A DNA stretch of 64,000 nucleotides from Rhododendron vialii (lineage: Eukaryota > Streptophyta > Magnoliopsida > Ericales > Ericaceae), in assembly GCF_030253575.1 (NCBI RefSeq), contig NC_080567.1:31880501-31944500 (forward strand). The letters are read 5' to 3'. The position numbers and the translations under genes were made by a program. The notes beneath the pieces are model-generated. The model was not told the origin of the DNA and made no database searches. It saw only the letters and a list, made by a program, of their open reading frames with translations. This document shows, piece by piece, positions 1-12,559 of the stretch (its first letter is position 1; every line of letters begins with the position of its first letter).

Positions 1-134
1 ACTTCCATAAACTGATGGCACCTCTTATGCTAGTATATTTATATTTCGGGTTAATTTGTAGAGAAATTCTGCTCATTTCTTTTTTCATTTGAACATTCTA
101 AACATATATTTAGGCAGCAATTAGCATTAAACAT

Positions 135-171
<37 letters not shown>

Positions 172-530
172 GGGGTGGGAAGGTGGAGCAATCGATCTTA
201 ATTACTAATCAAATCCTTCATGCACAACTTGCATTTGTTTGATTTTATCTCTTGAAAGACTTTGATGACTCTTCCCGATGGAAACTTTAGTGGGGGCCCA
301 ACTATTCTCTCTGTTTTTGTCAAAGGGCCCAACGAAATGAAAGTTCTTAATTATATCTTCTTCTTCTTATTTTCCTAAGGTCCCGTTCTATCAAGGTTCT
401 TATTTTTTAAGTACTTATTTTTCATTTCATGAGATTGGTCATTCTTTCATAATATATCATCTTCAATAAGTACTTATTTTAGTTAGTGGAACACATCCAA
501 ACTTGAATTTGTGTGTGTTGTTTTCATTTT
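1..530. other. Intergenic stretch with repeat fragment
   Basis: No gene is visible. A short inverted-repeat fragment lies at about 378-491. Its left end (CCGTTCTATCAAGGTTCTTA) and its 'AAGTACTTATT' cores resemble the copy at 57016-57155, so it is probably a small non-autonomous transposon. A GA microsatellite is annotated separately. Confidence 0.5.
138..168. repeat. (GA)n microsatellite
   Basis: About fifteen uninterrupted GA units lie in intergenic DNA. Nothing links it to a neighbouring gene. Confidence 0.95.
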
Positions 531-780
531 ACTTCTCACATCTCAAAAAATTGGACACTTTCACTATTTTAGTACTATAAAAAAAAAAAAAAACCAATAT
601 CTGTTAATCCGTAATATTTTTGTATAACCAATATGGATCTTATTCAGTAGATGTCAATTAATTCTATTAAACAAGTTTTAAAAATTTCATAAAGCATTAT
701 CAATTGAAAGATATAGGCAATATAAAAATGAAATATATGCAATCCCAAAAGTGTCTAACATTATGAGACGGAGGAAATAT
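531..780. mobile_element. Stowaway-like MITE
   Basis: The two ends are imperfect inverted repeats. The left end reads TCTCAAAAAATTGGACACTT. The reverse complement of the right end begins CCTCCGTCTCATAATG and continues with GTTAGACACTT. 'CTCCGT' ends with a TA target are typical of Tc1/mariner-derived Stowaway MITEs. The interior is AT-rich and non-coding. A more diverged relative may lie at 50440-50610. Exact ends are uncertain by a few bases. Confidence 0.7.
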
Positions 781-2423
781 TAAATTTTGGAAATAATTAT
801 TCTCGTTTTGAGAAGATGTGGTCGACGTTCCACACTTATCAATTGATGTTATTGATAAACTACCAACAAAAATGATGGGCTTCGCGTATGAATTCCACAC
901 TTGCGGATTTGTGGAGGTAGTATTGCGCACAATTAGCAGGCGGTGTGATTGAATCCTAGGAATAGTTGATGTTCTTGTGATCTAATCCGGACATCTGAGT
1001 TATCAAAAGTAAGTAATGCGATTTGTCTCTATATAAAACAATTGGAAATCTAGGACGTATGCTTTTTTATAAAATTAAACCGGGTCTATACGTTTGAAAA
1101 GTAGCAAAGAGAACAAATTACACTAAAAGTCTTAAGTTGGAACCCCGCGTAGCAATGTCCTCATTATCGCTCAAGATCATATGATTCAAAAAGAAAATAT
1201 TTGTTTAAATCATACATAAAAATAGACTCCAATATCATCAAAGATAAACTTCTGAATGGGATAAATGCGTGGACAGCCACAACGACAAATAGGCTTCCCA
1301 AGTAGAAACACATATCCTCCAAAACTATTACAAGCCAAGCAACGTATCGCAAGATAATGGTACCCAACACTTTTTTTGCTCGGAGGTGTGTCTTCTAAAG
1401 TAGAATGGGACCAAACACCACAACAACTGCAAAGCTTGGATAGAGTTGAAAATATGTAAACCCATTGCGTTATAAGTAGTAATAACACATGAAAGCCAAT
1501 ACACAACAAAAAAACCTCACGGCCGAAAACAAGCTGGTGAGTGGTGGCCCACAAAAATCAAATTATGTTGCCAATAGTATCAATGTATCATAAAATATTG
1601 AACAAATAATTGAGACGATGGGAACATTGGGAAGGGCCACTTCTTTTGAAAACCAAATTGGAGACACGGAACGTGTGGGGGAGCTCCAAAGGTAACGTGG
1701 CGCAGCTCCCACCACCACTCTTGGCATTTTCGCTTTCTCCCACACCACCCATGCGCATTGGCGGAGACTAATTAAAGACGGAATCAAATTGAGTTGAATT
1801 GGCGATCAATACATAAAAGGATCTGGCTTCTCTGCCGTCCGTCCAATCGCGGATAAAGAAGTCTCTGCTGTTGAATCTTGGTCATTCATCTCGATAATCA
1901 ACAGTTCATATTAATTGGTACAATATCTTACCTAGCGGTGATAATATACTATCGACGAATTTAGACCATTAAAATATTTAGGGACGACTGTAACTTGCGA
2001 TCACTTAGGACCTACCATCTAAACGTTTGTAATGGCTTATGCATTAGTACTATTTTAAAAGTACTCTCAAGTGCATATAGCTCTTTGAGATGGCACAAAT
2101 AGCAATTGCATGTAGCTCAAGTATCTTTGGGAGGCATGATCACATACCCATTGATCTTATCATAAAGCTCGTTACAACAATATAGTAAGAGGTAGTACTA
2201 CGGAAAGAGAAAGTTTTAACTTGGATTGTTCCGTTGTGGTGTAGTGGTTGAGAATGTTTCTGATGATCAACTTTAACTGCAAAAGAAAGAAATGGTGAAC
2301 GTACGTAAAAGCATGGTGAACGATATTCTAAGCCTTTGGAGGCATTTGACGTGGCCAAACATACTCTTTAGCACCCGTAGCATACAGTGGTCGATGGGAT
2401 CTTAACTTCAATCCGGACAAGAA
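781..2423. other. Intergenic, no recognised gene
   Basis: Short ORFs on the minus strand here (for example 1210-1554) have no recognisable domain, no supporting splice structure and a composition typical of random AT-rich DNA. No RNA gene or complete transposon was recognised. Confidence 0.5.
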
Positions 2424-2602
2424 GATTCCGTTCGTTTAAGGGTTTTGAATTCTAATCATTTTCATATTTCTCTCCAATCATTATTCTAATTTTTCTCTCT
2501 ATTTCTCTCTAATCAGTATTCATATTTTAAATTATTACTCTATTTTTCTCTACACTCATTACCTACAAATTCAAATCTAAAATTTCAAAATGAACAAGGT
2601 CA
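2424..2602. mobile_element. MITE, family with copies at 5860 and 52521
   Basis: The left end reads GATTCCGTTCGTTTAAGG. The reverse complement of the right end reads GACCTTGTTCATTTTGAAATT. The body is made of TCTCTCTA / ATCATTATTC-type repeats. The 52521-52922 copy shows the same ends and body but is interrupted by another MITE; this copy is the uninterrupted reference. Confidence 0.7.
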
Positions 2603-5600
2603 AATATTTTGGATCCCTTTCAAATGGCTATGTGTCTATGTGGTGCGGAAAACGACACTCCACGACGAATATGTAAAGTAATCTAGATATGTACTCACAA
2701 ATCTCCCTCGGTCATTTGAGTGCAAAACAAATACTCCTACAAAACAAAAGGACAGAACAAATATACACCACTCGCATATCATGGTGACAGCAGTACAACG
2801 TATTATTATTTATGTATGTAAAATCTTTCCTGTTTCAGTTTTAAGGAAGAGATCTTCTTCTTTTCTTTTTTTGACAAAAACCATGTTTGAAATTTAGATA
2901 AAAGATAATTACTCCCAAAAAGATTTTCAGAGGCCAAACATGAACTTGAAGATTCTGTCTGCTCCAATTCGGTTAGGTTGTATCCCTCATCATGTATATA
3001 CGGAGGACCTTCTTTTTTTTTTAAAAAAAACCCAAAAAAAGTACTAAATAATACGGAGTACTATATACTGGAGAAACTGAACTGTTTTTTCCCACCATCT
3101 CTTTTAGTGTTTTTTTTTTTTTTCCCCTCTTTCTTCCAACACTCAACATGCATGATTGAGGAATGGCAGCCATACTCAACCACTTAAAGCTATCATCGGG
3201 GTCCCACATTCCTTATCTCTATCATAGTCAGGGTAGGAGCATTGTGTTATTGCAACATTTTCTAGGAAAATAATTTCTGCACTATTTTTTTTAAATAAAT
3301 ACATTTTAAAATTGTATCTTTTTTTCTTGAAAGGAAATTTTTTTTATTAATCATTAAAAATGTTACAGAAATTAATAGGAACAATTCTAAATTTGTGTTT
3401 TAATGTTTGTATTAAGTGTAATTTTAAGCGACGATTTCTTGAGTATAGTTTTAAAAAGTTGGAGTGCAAACATCAGTATCTTATATGCTCTATGCCCAAT
3501 CCTTAATTTCTCTTTCAATCAAGTTCCCCAAAAGACTAGGACCTAGATGTGTCAACAATAGACAGCTACAGGATTTTTTTCTCAAAAAAGATAACTGACA
3601 AGATTTTATCACAATCTATGGGTGGTGGGCTCTGAGTTCTCTGACATCTCTATTTCTCAATCTCATGAGCTCAAACAACCATGGGTTTATAAAATGTGAA
3701 AATGCACTAAATATATTTTTTCGAAAGAAATTCGAATGGGTAAATGGGTTTAGTTGAACCCTCTCAATCGGATATCGGAGTTACCCCGGGTGGATGCATC
3801 TAGTAGCTTTCTATGAGAAATAAAATCAATCCTCAAAAAAGTATTAAGCTTTTAAAAAAGAAGAAGAATAATTTATCAAGTAACTTTCAGTCTCTTCTAC
3901 TGGTTCTGCATGTGCTCTACTGCTGCTATGCACTTCTATATGCTAGTGCATTTTACAGCAGGGGTGCATGTGTGTTTGGGTGGCTCAATGAGTGTGTCTT
4001 CTGCAGGGGTGTGTGTGTGTGTGTTGGGATGAGTGTGAGTGGGTTCTGATGGTCAAGGTTTGTGTCCATTGTATGCGTATGTCGTTTGCTCTCTGTGTGT
4101 AATTACTATACAATCAAGTGTTATGAGCAATGTTTTAAATCATGGTATCGGAAAACGTAACAGATGATACGGCAGATATTGGTCTGTATCGGTCGATAAG
4201 CAAGTAAATACCAATATTGAAGGTCTGAAATCCCGCTACATAACAGCTTTTACTCAAAATCCTTGTTACAAGGCTAAAGAGGTTTCTGAAGTGATTCCCT
4301 AGCTTACTGTCAAGTGTCGATATGTCCGCTGCTGCTAGGCTCCATTACAGGCCTTTTTTTCTATGCATTTTTTTTTTTTTTGGTCAAACGGAAATTGCTT
4401 TTTTTCTATGCTAAGCTTAATGATAGAGGCTGCTTATGGGATTTCAAGTTTGCTGGTGCTTAAGGGATGATAATAGGCTCAATTTTGGATTCTCTGGGAT
4501 TTATTTAGCTCTTGTGGTAGGCTTGAGGTTTTGGGGTTTGGTCTTTTTGGTAGTTAATGTTCTGGTTTTGGGTTTTTTCCTTGTATTTGGTTGGTCTCTT
4601 GCCAACTAACCTTCAAAGTCGTGGGTTTGCGTATGATTATGAGGGGATTAATTATTAGGATGCCAACATAGTTCGGATGCTAGATTTTCACGTTGTAATG
4701 CCGTCGTGCCTTTGGTCCTTTTAAATTTTAATCGTTGTAATCTCATTCAATGATTAATAGATTCTTTATTTGCCCCAAAAAAAAAAAAACTCATGACCAA
4801 TCGTATCAAGCCTCAAAAAATCACCTATACAAACTCTATCCTATGTAAGAGCAGATATAAAAATAAAAAATAAAATCTCCTATGCACAGAGAGAGGACTC
4901 AGTGGAAAAGATATGAACAGCCTTTCAAAAAGATCAAATCCAAATCATACAGCTAATTCCAGCCTTCCAGCTCCAGGTGATACCTAGTGATATGAACAGC
5001 CTTTCAAAAGGTGCAATTTTCCGATAAAAATAAAATACTTTGTGCATAATATATTAATAAAATTTCTTCACACTAATTTAAAGAAAGAATTGATAAGATA
5101 ACTAATACTATGGTGCAAAGAAATTTAACAAATTAAGCGCGAAAATACTTTATTTTAATTTGAAAATTAATGGACTAACTTTGTAGGGCGAAGGAGGTAG
5201 ATTATTTTATTTGGAGTTCACTGCTTAGAGTTGTCTCCACAACCAAGTACAGAGGAAGATAGTTAATTTTCGCTGATCAAATCAAATGGGTGAACAATTT
5301 TATTTTGTATGGCTTCTCTTCTTAAAGTCTGTGTTTGAATTGCAAAGAGTAGTCTGTGCCATCTGAACCATGCAAAAATATTTTTAATGGTTACTAGATT
5401 TTGATAAAAGACTCTTTATGAAAATTACGAAGAGTCTTTTTAAAGTCTAAATCATTGATTATTGAGATGAACAGATGAAATAAGACTATAGAGACTTCTC
5501 TGCAGTCCAATTGCAAAGGAGTTGTATTCTTGTTCAAAAATCAAACGGGTGAACAATACTTACTTTGTTAAAATTAAAAAAAACATTAGGTGTGCACCAT

Positions 5601-5859
5601 ATGTACATTGCATTATTTGGAATCCATTTTGGGGTCTCACACATAATCTAAGTTGTTCAATTTCTTCATAACATTGTTTTACGGGTTCCTGAAAAAAATC
5701 AGCTCATTCAGATATTGATAATCATCGATCGATTTTCGTACTTTAATTTGTAGGAATAAAAATTGAATGCATTGACTAAGCTTTTACCACTATTAGAAGG
5801 AGCTAATTTTTTGCAAGGATCCGTAAACTAATATTCTTAACAAATTAAAGTTATTGATG
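2603..5859. other. Intergenic with repeat debris
   Basis: No coding gene is supported. The region contains homopolymer A and T runs, a short TG run near 4010-4025, and a 'tatcggtcgata'-type repeat fragment at about 4127-4215. A stretch at about 4500-4790 ends in A12 and looks like the 3' end of an old retroposon. None can be bounded by target-site duplications by eye. Confidence 0.4.
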
Positions 5860-6086
5860 ATATGTTTAAATGAGTTTTTGAGAATTTTTTTGGGGTTATG
5901 AATGGAGAGAGAAATAGACTAATGATTGAAAGTATGAATAATGAGTGGAGAGCGATAGAGAGAGAGCGAGAAATGAGAATAATGATCGGAAACATGGGTA
6001 ATGAGTGGAGAGTAATGATTGAAAGTATGAGTAATAAATATTTTTTGAGTTAAAATTTTTTTTCCAAAAACCAAACTGAACAAGGC
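5860..6086. mobile_element. MITE-like repeat, related to 2424-2602
   Basis: The body has tandem-like 'atgagtggagagtaatgatt' units. The right end, reverse complemented (GCCTTGTTCAGTTTGG), matches the terminus of the 2424 and 52521 copies in the opposite orientation. The left boundary is approximate. Confidence 0.55.
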
Positions 6087-6106
6087 ATGAACCCCTTTGA
6101 TTATTA

Positions 6107-6541
6107 GGCTCTGTTTGTTTGGGCGTAAAATGTTTTCCGGTAAAATGTTTTACCTATTTTTCAGTATTTGGTTGTGTCAAAAATTAGAAAAACATTGTAC
6201 ATGTAAAATATTTTCTATCAATTGGATGAAATGACTTACCCTTAAATCTTCCGTAAGTTATTTTCCGAAATGAACCTAGATCTTTCTACTGCAATTCTCA
6301 CTGTTCAGTTTCCTCGATCGTCAGTCCTGATCCATGTTCAATTTCAATATTCTCAGATCTCTCCACTGTTTAAGTCTCTCTCCCTCCCTCTACACTATTT
6401 TGTTGATTTATGTAAATATTTTCAAATGTCAACCAAATACCGGATCGAAAATAAAAGTTTGAAATTTATTTTCTGAAAAAATATTTTACATAAAAAAATA
6501 TTTTACATTGTAAAACATTTTACATCAAAACAAACGGAGCC
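6107..6541. mobile_element. Tourist-like (PIF/Harbinger) MITE
   Basis: The terminal inverted repeats are GGCTCTGTTTGTTTGGGCGT and, from the right end reverse complemented, GGCTCCGTTTGTTTTGATGT. Both run on into TAAAATGTTTT. The flanking target-site duplication TTA (6104-6106 and 6542-6544) fits the TWA target of PIF/Harbinger. A 68-codon ORF inside is not a gene. Confidence 0.85.
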
Positions 6542-6628
6542 TTAATGTGGAATCTCAAAATAGGTCACATGCAATGTGGTGTACATTTACCGTGTACCCA
6601 AAGTTGGGCTCTACTTTGTTTTGTGAAC

Positions 6629-6814
6629 GAAAATTTTGTCAATGCCCTAGTGGCCTAGCCAACGGGTGCCCCAATTATTCTTTTCAACCACAAAATGATT
6701 TTTTTTTCAATGTCCCATAGCATTGCCACGTAATACTCACTATGCTGTCCATGTGTGGTGGGAAAGAATAGTCGGGGCACCAGTTGGGTTGGCTAGGCCA
6801 CTGCATTATCACTC
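6629..6814. mobile_element. Foldback MITE with 9-bp TSD
   Basis: The arms share 'AGTGGCCTAGCCAAC' followed by 'GTGCCCC' and 'TATTCTTT' in inverted orientation. The exact 9-bp direct repeat TTTGTGAAC at 6620-6628 and 6815-6823 suggests a Mutator-type insertion. The terminal bases themselves are poorly conserved. Confidence 0.6.
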
Positions 6815-7726
6815 TTTGTGAACACGATTACAAATGATGGACCCGCAAAAAATCCAGCACCTGTCAATCACTCAATTGCCTCGGTCAGTAGACTCAGTAC
6901 ATAGAGACCAGTCATTAAGTTTTTGGGTCCATTGGTACCAAACTTTCTCATATTGAGAAGGGGCCTCTATTGAGAATCAAATGCAACCCAGAAAAGACAA
7001 ATAAAGAATCATTTTTTTTTTACAGAATTTAGTACGAAAAACATCCCAATTCTATCAGGTTATATCAAGACTGAAGACTGATGGCTTCCAAATATGGCAT
7101 TACACCAATGTTATTGCTTTGTTTGATTCCCATACATGATGGAGGAAAATGACCACAAAAAAAAAAAAAGAGTAAAAAAGAGAGAGAAAGGATTACAGTT
7201 TTGCAACTTCTCAAGTTAAATGGTTGAATGATCTAACATGGGATTATTTGGAATTCACCAGATAGCCACAGCAAATATTGAATTTTCTCTACTTATTAGT
7301 GGCTCAAGTCTATATTTCCTTGAAAAAATAAGGACTAAATAAAAAAAACTTTGTTACATGTACTCAGGTACTTCCACCAATCTAAATAAAAAGTTCCGCT
7401 CTATTTTGTTACTCTCTCTAATTGGGGCACTTGACCTAACGATTGTGTAACCGCATATCGTCCGTTGGCATGGTGAAATTATATGTTCTACTCCTGTAGA
7501 GATAAAGTTGATACCTGATTGACGTGTTGGGAAGGAGTTTGGGATAATAAATTCTTCTAGACGTGCTATGCATACAAAAACTATCAGTAGAAACTTTTCA
7601 CTATATCTCATCAAAAGAGGAATATTTGGGGACTGTAAAATATATCTAGAACATCAGTCATGGTATAAAAAGGAGAACAAGAAAGAAAAACAAAATTTCT
7701 AAAGGAGATTAAAGAATAGCAGATGA
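6815..7726. other. Intergenic, nothing recognised
   Basis: The stretch is AT-rich with a poly-A run near 7156. No gene model, RNA gene or bounded repeat could be supported. Confidence 0.4.
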
Positions 7727-7917
7727 ACTTTAAGTGTTGTCGCAGTGGTTAATCAATTTGCCTCGGCGGGGCTTACCACTCGCAGGGTCGATTTTTTTCG
7801 GCAGCGATTTGTCTTTTGGCCAAGTCACCTCACGCAAATGCGTTGGTAATGGCTGTGGAAGGGATCAGAGAGATTAGTTCGGTTCATCGGGACACTCTTC
7901 GTTACCTTAAAAGAAAA
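7727..7917 (+). mobile_element. tRNA-derived SINE
   Basis: A pol III A-box-like segment (GTCGCAGTGG, 7739-7748) and a degenerate B box (around GCAGGGTCGATT) are followed by a 3' domain with 'CGGGACACTCTTCGTTACC' and an A-rich tail. An exact 9-bp duplication AGCAGATGA flanks it (7718-7726 and 7918-7926). The 3' domain resembles the SINEs at 45296 and 55252. Confidence 0.8.
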
Positions 7918-8268
7918 AGCAGATGAGTCTGACGCTGCTTATGCATAGAGAAAGTTATCTTGACACCCAAAGCCGAAGAAAAGAAATGTGTGGCAAAGGC
8001 TCCAAAAAAATACCAGTGATAAGCCCATGACCTCACAGCCTGTTAGATGAGACCCGACAACTAGAGAAAATTCCCAGCAATTCCCATGTGGGATTTTTCT
8101 TCATCTTTTTAGGCCTCATCCCCAGTTCCATCTCTGTTTGCTCTGTGTTCTGTTGTTCTGCACATTCTTCTCTCTCTCCTCTTCCTCTGATCAAGCCTGA
8201 ACCAGAGGCACACAGAGTTCCTGTACCCCTGATTTTCTGGGTTTTTTTTGTTTTTCAGTTTTTTCACC

Positions 8269-8972
8269 ATGTGGGATTCAGAGAGCGAGTCCGGTGCAGG
8301 AAGAGAGTACAAAAATGGATTGGTTAGTTCCAGCAAACAAGGTGTCAAGACTGATGGGTTTGAGCAAAGAGGCCAATCTTGGTATGTTAATAATGCAGAA
8401 AATAGGTCCCTTCGGGAACATCGGATAAAATTGGAACGATAAAGAATAATGCAGAAAATAGTACTATCTTAGTATGAGGGTATTTACACTGTTTTAGCTT
8501 TATAATTACTAGGAACAACTCGGAGCACATGATGAGTTTCTGACTAATCTTGTTAGTTTTATAATTGTGTGTACACAGAAAGATGGGTTTTTTCTTTCTT
8601 TCTTTCTCTTTTTTTGTTGTTATTATTGATGAAGCTAGTAATTACCTTTGTTTTCATTATCTTGATCAAAGAATAAGCACTTCATACATGAATATGCACA
8701 TCTAACTTAAAGATGGATAGGATACTGTTTTCAGCTCTGAATCGCTGAGAACAATTTAGATCACGTGAGCTTCTGAATAATCTTGTGAATCTCAATTGTG
8801 AAATAGGCACGTTGCAACTGATATCCCGAGTGACTTCTTGATTCAAATCGGAGATTCTAGTTTCCACTTACACAAGGTACTTATTCTCTTGTCTCAGACA
8901 TTCGAAGTTTCCAGCTCTAAGCTTTTTTACTGAAGGTTTTCTTAGGAATATTGTCTTCTAAGTTCTAACGTG

Positions 8973-9040
<68 letters not shown>

Positions 9041-11400
9041 ATCCGCTGCTCTCTAGAAGCGGCAAGATGAACAGGCTCATCTACGAATCGCGCGAGGGAG
9101 ATTTAGACCAGGTAGTGTTAGATGATATTCCAGGGGGAGCAGAAGCCTTTGAGCTAGCAGCAAAATTCTGCTACGGAATCGCTGTCGATCTCACAGCAAC
9201 CAACATCTCAGGCCTAAGGTGTGCCGCGGAATACCTCGAGATGACAGAGGATTTAGAAGAAGGCAATCTCATATTCAAAACCGAAGCGTTTCTCAGCTAC
9301 GTGGTCTTGTCTTCATGGAGAGACTCCATCCTAGTGCTCAAAAACTGCGAAAAACTCTCACCTTGGTCCGAAAACCTCCAAATCGTGAGGAGATGCAGCG
9401 AGTCCATCGCGTGGAAAGCTTGTGCCAATCCAAAAGGCATACGATGGGCCTACACTGGAAAACCACCCAAAGTGTCGAGCCCAAAATGGAGCGAAATGAA
9501 GGACTCAAGCCCAAGTAGAAACCAACAAGTCCCCCCAGACTGGTGGTTTGAGGATGTTTCCATTCTAAGGATCGACCACTTTGTTCGCGTGATTACTGCG
9601 ATCAAAGTAAAGGGAATGAGATTTGAATTGGTTGGCGCGGCACTAATGCACTATGCTGGAAAATGGCTCCCGGGTTTGATCAAAGAAGGGAGCGGAAATG
9701 GCGATGAAGTGAGTAACAGTACTGGGAGCAGCAGTGGCAGTGGTGGGAGTAGTTGGAGAGGGGGGCTACATATGATTTTGGCAGGGAATAAAGATGACAT
9801 ACCAACGGTTCAGTCAAAAGATCAACGACTTATTATAGAGAGCCTGATAAGTATAATTCCACCGCAGAAGGATTCTGTATCGTGCAGTTTCCTTCTGCGG
9901 CTACTTAGAATGGCCAATATGTTGAAGGTGGCTCCGGCTTTGGTTACTGAATTGGAAAAACGAGTTGGAATGCAGTTTGAACAGGCAACATTGCCCGATC
10001 TTCTTATTCCTTCGTATAGTAAGACCGATACTTTGTACGATGTGGATTTAGTTCAGAGGCTTTTGGAGCATTTTCTTGTTCAGGAACAGACAGAAGGTTC
10101 GAGTCCTAGCCATCAGTCCTTCTCTGATAAACATATGTATGAAGGAAGTCAAAGGGGGAATGTTCCTAATGCCAAGATGAGAGTGGCCAGGCTTGTGGAT
10201 AGTTATCTTACGGAAGTGTCAAGAGATAGGAACCTTTCGCTGACAAAATTCCAGGTCTTAGCAGAGGCATTGCCAGAATCAGCTAGAACATGCGATGATG
10301 GACTATATCGAGCTATTGATTCCTATCTTAAGGTAAACGAAATCCAAGTTTTTGAGTTTTTAAACAAAGTTTTAGCTTCTGCTTCTCAATTATGGCCTGC
10401 ATTTGTGTTTACCAATGATATTTGTTGTACCTTTCAAAAACTTAGAGTGAGATGCTGATACAAGACAGGTAATCGATCTGCTATTAGTGGCAGTTTGCCA
10501 ATCTTGTATCGGCATGTCTGCAAGTGTGGAACCAAACACATATCCTCTGCTTGCCCAGATCACACGAGGCAACTTACCCAAAAAAAAAGAGGATCACATG
10601 AGTCAGTACATGACATTGAACTTGGTGTTTTTATGCATACCTGATTTCTTAGACTGAGTGTTCAAAAAAGGACAAGACTTGACATAAAATGAAAAGCCTA
10701 GAGATGTTGCCCACCACAATGAAGATGATATGCTAATGTGTGAGAGTTTTGGCTTTTTAAATAGCAAACTTCCATATTACTAATTGCTTGTATAGATATC
10801 CATTACAGTCTACCTTAATCAGAATACTTCGGCTTGAAATCTTACCATTGACAGGCCCATCCAACACTCTCAGAGCACGAAAGGAAGCGACTCTGCCGTG
10901 TCATGGATTGCCAGAAGCTCTCAATCGATGCCTGTATGCACGCTGCCCAAAATGAACGCCTTCCATTACGAGTGGTGGTCCAAGTTCTCTTCTCTGAACA
11001 GGTGAAAATAAGCAATGCAATAGCCACAAACTCCCTAAAAGAAGCCGGAGACTCCCACTTCCAGCCCATGGTATCAAACAGGAAGACGTTACTCGAGGGG
11101 ACTCCACAATCATTTCAAGAAGGATGGGCGACAGCTAAAAAGGACATCAACACGCTTAAATTTGAGCTCGAGAGCGTTAAGGCAAAGTACTTAGAGCTCC
11201 AAAACGATTTCGATACATTGCAGAGACAGTTCGATAAGACGGTGAAGCCAAAACATGCATCGGCCTGGACCAGCGGGTGGAAAAAACTTGGAAAACTCAC
11301 TAAGATGACGGGTCTGGAGACGAATGAGATGGGGTCGCAGATGCCGAATGCAGACCAGACTAGGAAGGCTACCAGAAGGTGGAGAAATTCCATTTCCTGA
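8269..11400 (+). CDS. NPH3: NPH3, BTB-NPH3 phototropism signalling protein
   Basis: Four exons are inferred: 8269-8381, 8807-8876, 9040-10332 and 10855-11400. All introns are GT-AG and phase-consistent, giving 673 codons. The protein starts [14 protein letters not shown]. Its N-terminal BTB domain contains '[15 protein letters not shown]' and '[19 protein letters not shown]'. The NPH3 domain runs from '[17 protein letters not shown]' to '[19 protein letters not shown]', then comes a coiled coil near the C-terminus ('[21 protein letters not shown]'). The last residues RRWRNSIS keep the serine three from the end, which in Arabidopsis NPH3 is the phosphorylated 14-3-3 site. In the family, NPH3 is a plasma-membrane partner of phototropin blue-light receptors and a CUL3 substrate adaptor. 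The Gly/Ser linker after '[10 protein letters not shown]' is shorter than I recall for Arabidopsis. The 5' intron-2 acceptor abuts a long CT microsatellite. Confidence 0.96.
8975..9036 (+). repeat. (CT)n tract forming an NPH3 splice acceptor
   Basis: About 31 TC units run directly into the CAAG acceptor at 9036-9039 of NPH3 intron 2, so the microsatellite is the polypyrimidine tract. The intron is only 163 bases, so over a third of it is repeat. Confidence 0.95.
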
Positions 11401-12559
11401 GAAGGGAGACAATGAAAGAGAAAAATGATTGATTCCCAGTTCCTACTCTCATCGGCTGCAATATTCGTTGTTCTTCTGTTTCGACTGTTTTGTTCTTCTG
11501 TTGGTTTGAGAAAATCTCGGACTTCTCCCCTTCTATAGTGTTGTTTTCAACAACTAGGTTTTACACTTTCAGTTTGTCACCAATCCTTTTGTTATTTTTT
11601 TGTCTTCCCTGAGTGGAGTAATTTTGGTGTTACTTGCCATTGTTCATTCATTGTTTTGGTGTGTTCATTTTGTGTATGGAAAAGCCTCTTTGTTTCCCCT
11701 TTTCTGTACTTTTGTTGGCATAAGAAACTATGGGACTTTCCCCTTGCAACAGTGGTGTTTCAACAAGTATTTCAGGCTTTCTGTTTGTGACCAATCTTTG
11801 TGGTGCTTGTTTTTGTTCATTGTCCAACTGTGTCTCGTTTGGGTAATTACCATACACATTAGTTTTTAAATCATATTACAATAAAATCACCATAATCTTA
11901 CGAACAATGCTAAAAATAGCCTCACTAGGTTGTTGCATGTTGTTGAGGTTGATAAAGTGCATAGAAGCATATGAAAGTAAATTGAAAAGTGTAGGTGTAT
12001 TGGAATATGTGTTTTGTGTTATTTTCGTAGCTTACTTAACGGTTCAGTGCTGTCGATAGAAAGACCCTAATTTTTATGTAGTTGATCAACTTTGAAAGCT
12101 ACTCCAAACGAGATGAAATTGTGATTACGATTGTCAAAACACACAAGACACAGACAACTAAACAAACTAAATTACCGAAGTGGATTGCAATGAGGACCCG
12201 CAGGTTGAACGAAACTGTCCACGAACAGGGAAGCCAAATGTATAAAGCAAGAACATGACCAAACTAGTCATTCGGAAAAAACTAGACCAAACCCGATCGA
12301 CTTTATGGATCATTTTTTCACAGCACTAGAAAACCAAGCCGAATTCAAACACATAACAGAACAAAAGCCAGAAAAATTGCTAGGGAATTATTTATTTCAT
12401 CGCAGATAAATTCAGCAACCATAAGTGCCCCACAAAAAGTTTGACAATATCCAATAAGTACTAGTCGATGCAACCCACAATACTGAAATTACGATACAAC
12501 CCACAATACTGAAATTACGCAGACGAATACTCAGATGATTGCCATCTCCAAATACGAAT
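11401..12559. other. NPH3 3' UTR and convergent spacer to FKBP12
   Basis: The NPH3 and FKBP12 genes converge here. Within the NPH3 3' flank a segment at about 11518-11590 is partly repeated at about 11730-11800 (ACTT.TCCCCTT, TTTCAACAA, GT.ACCAATC), a local duplication. AATAAA at 11880-11885 is a candidate poly(A) signal for NPH3. A small direct duplication (CAACCCACAATACTGAAATT) sits at about 12473-12518 in the FKBP12 3' flank. Confidence 0.5.

Noticed and set aside
1210-1554. 114-codon minus-strand ORF
   Set aside because: No recognised domain, no splice partners, and cysteine/aromatic-rich composition of chance translation; the overlapping frames are equally open.
6270-6476. 68-codon ORF
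   Set aside because: Lies wholly inside the Tourist-like MITE 6107-6541.
7739-7795. tRNA gene candidate
   Set aside because: A and B boxes are degenerate, no cloverleaf forms, and the flanking TSD shows a SINE.
9219-9518. 99-codon ORF on the plus strand
   Set aside because: Frame shadow of NPH3 exon 3.
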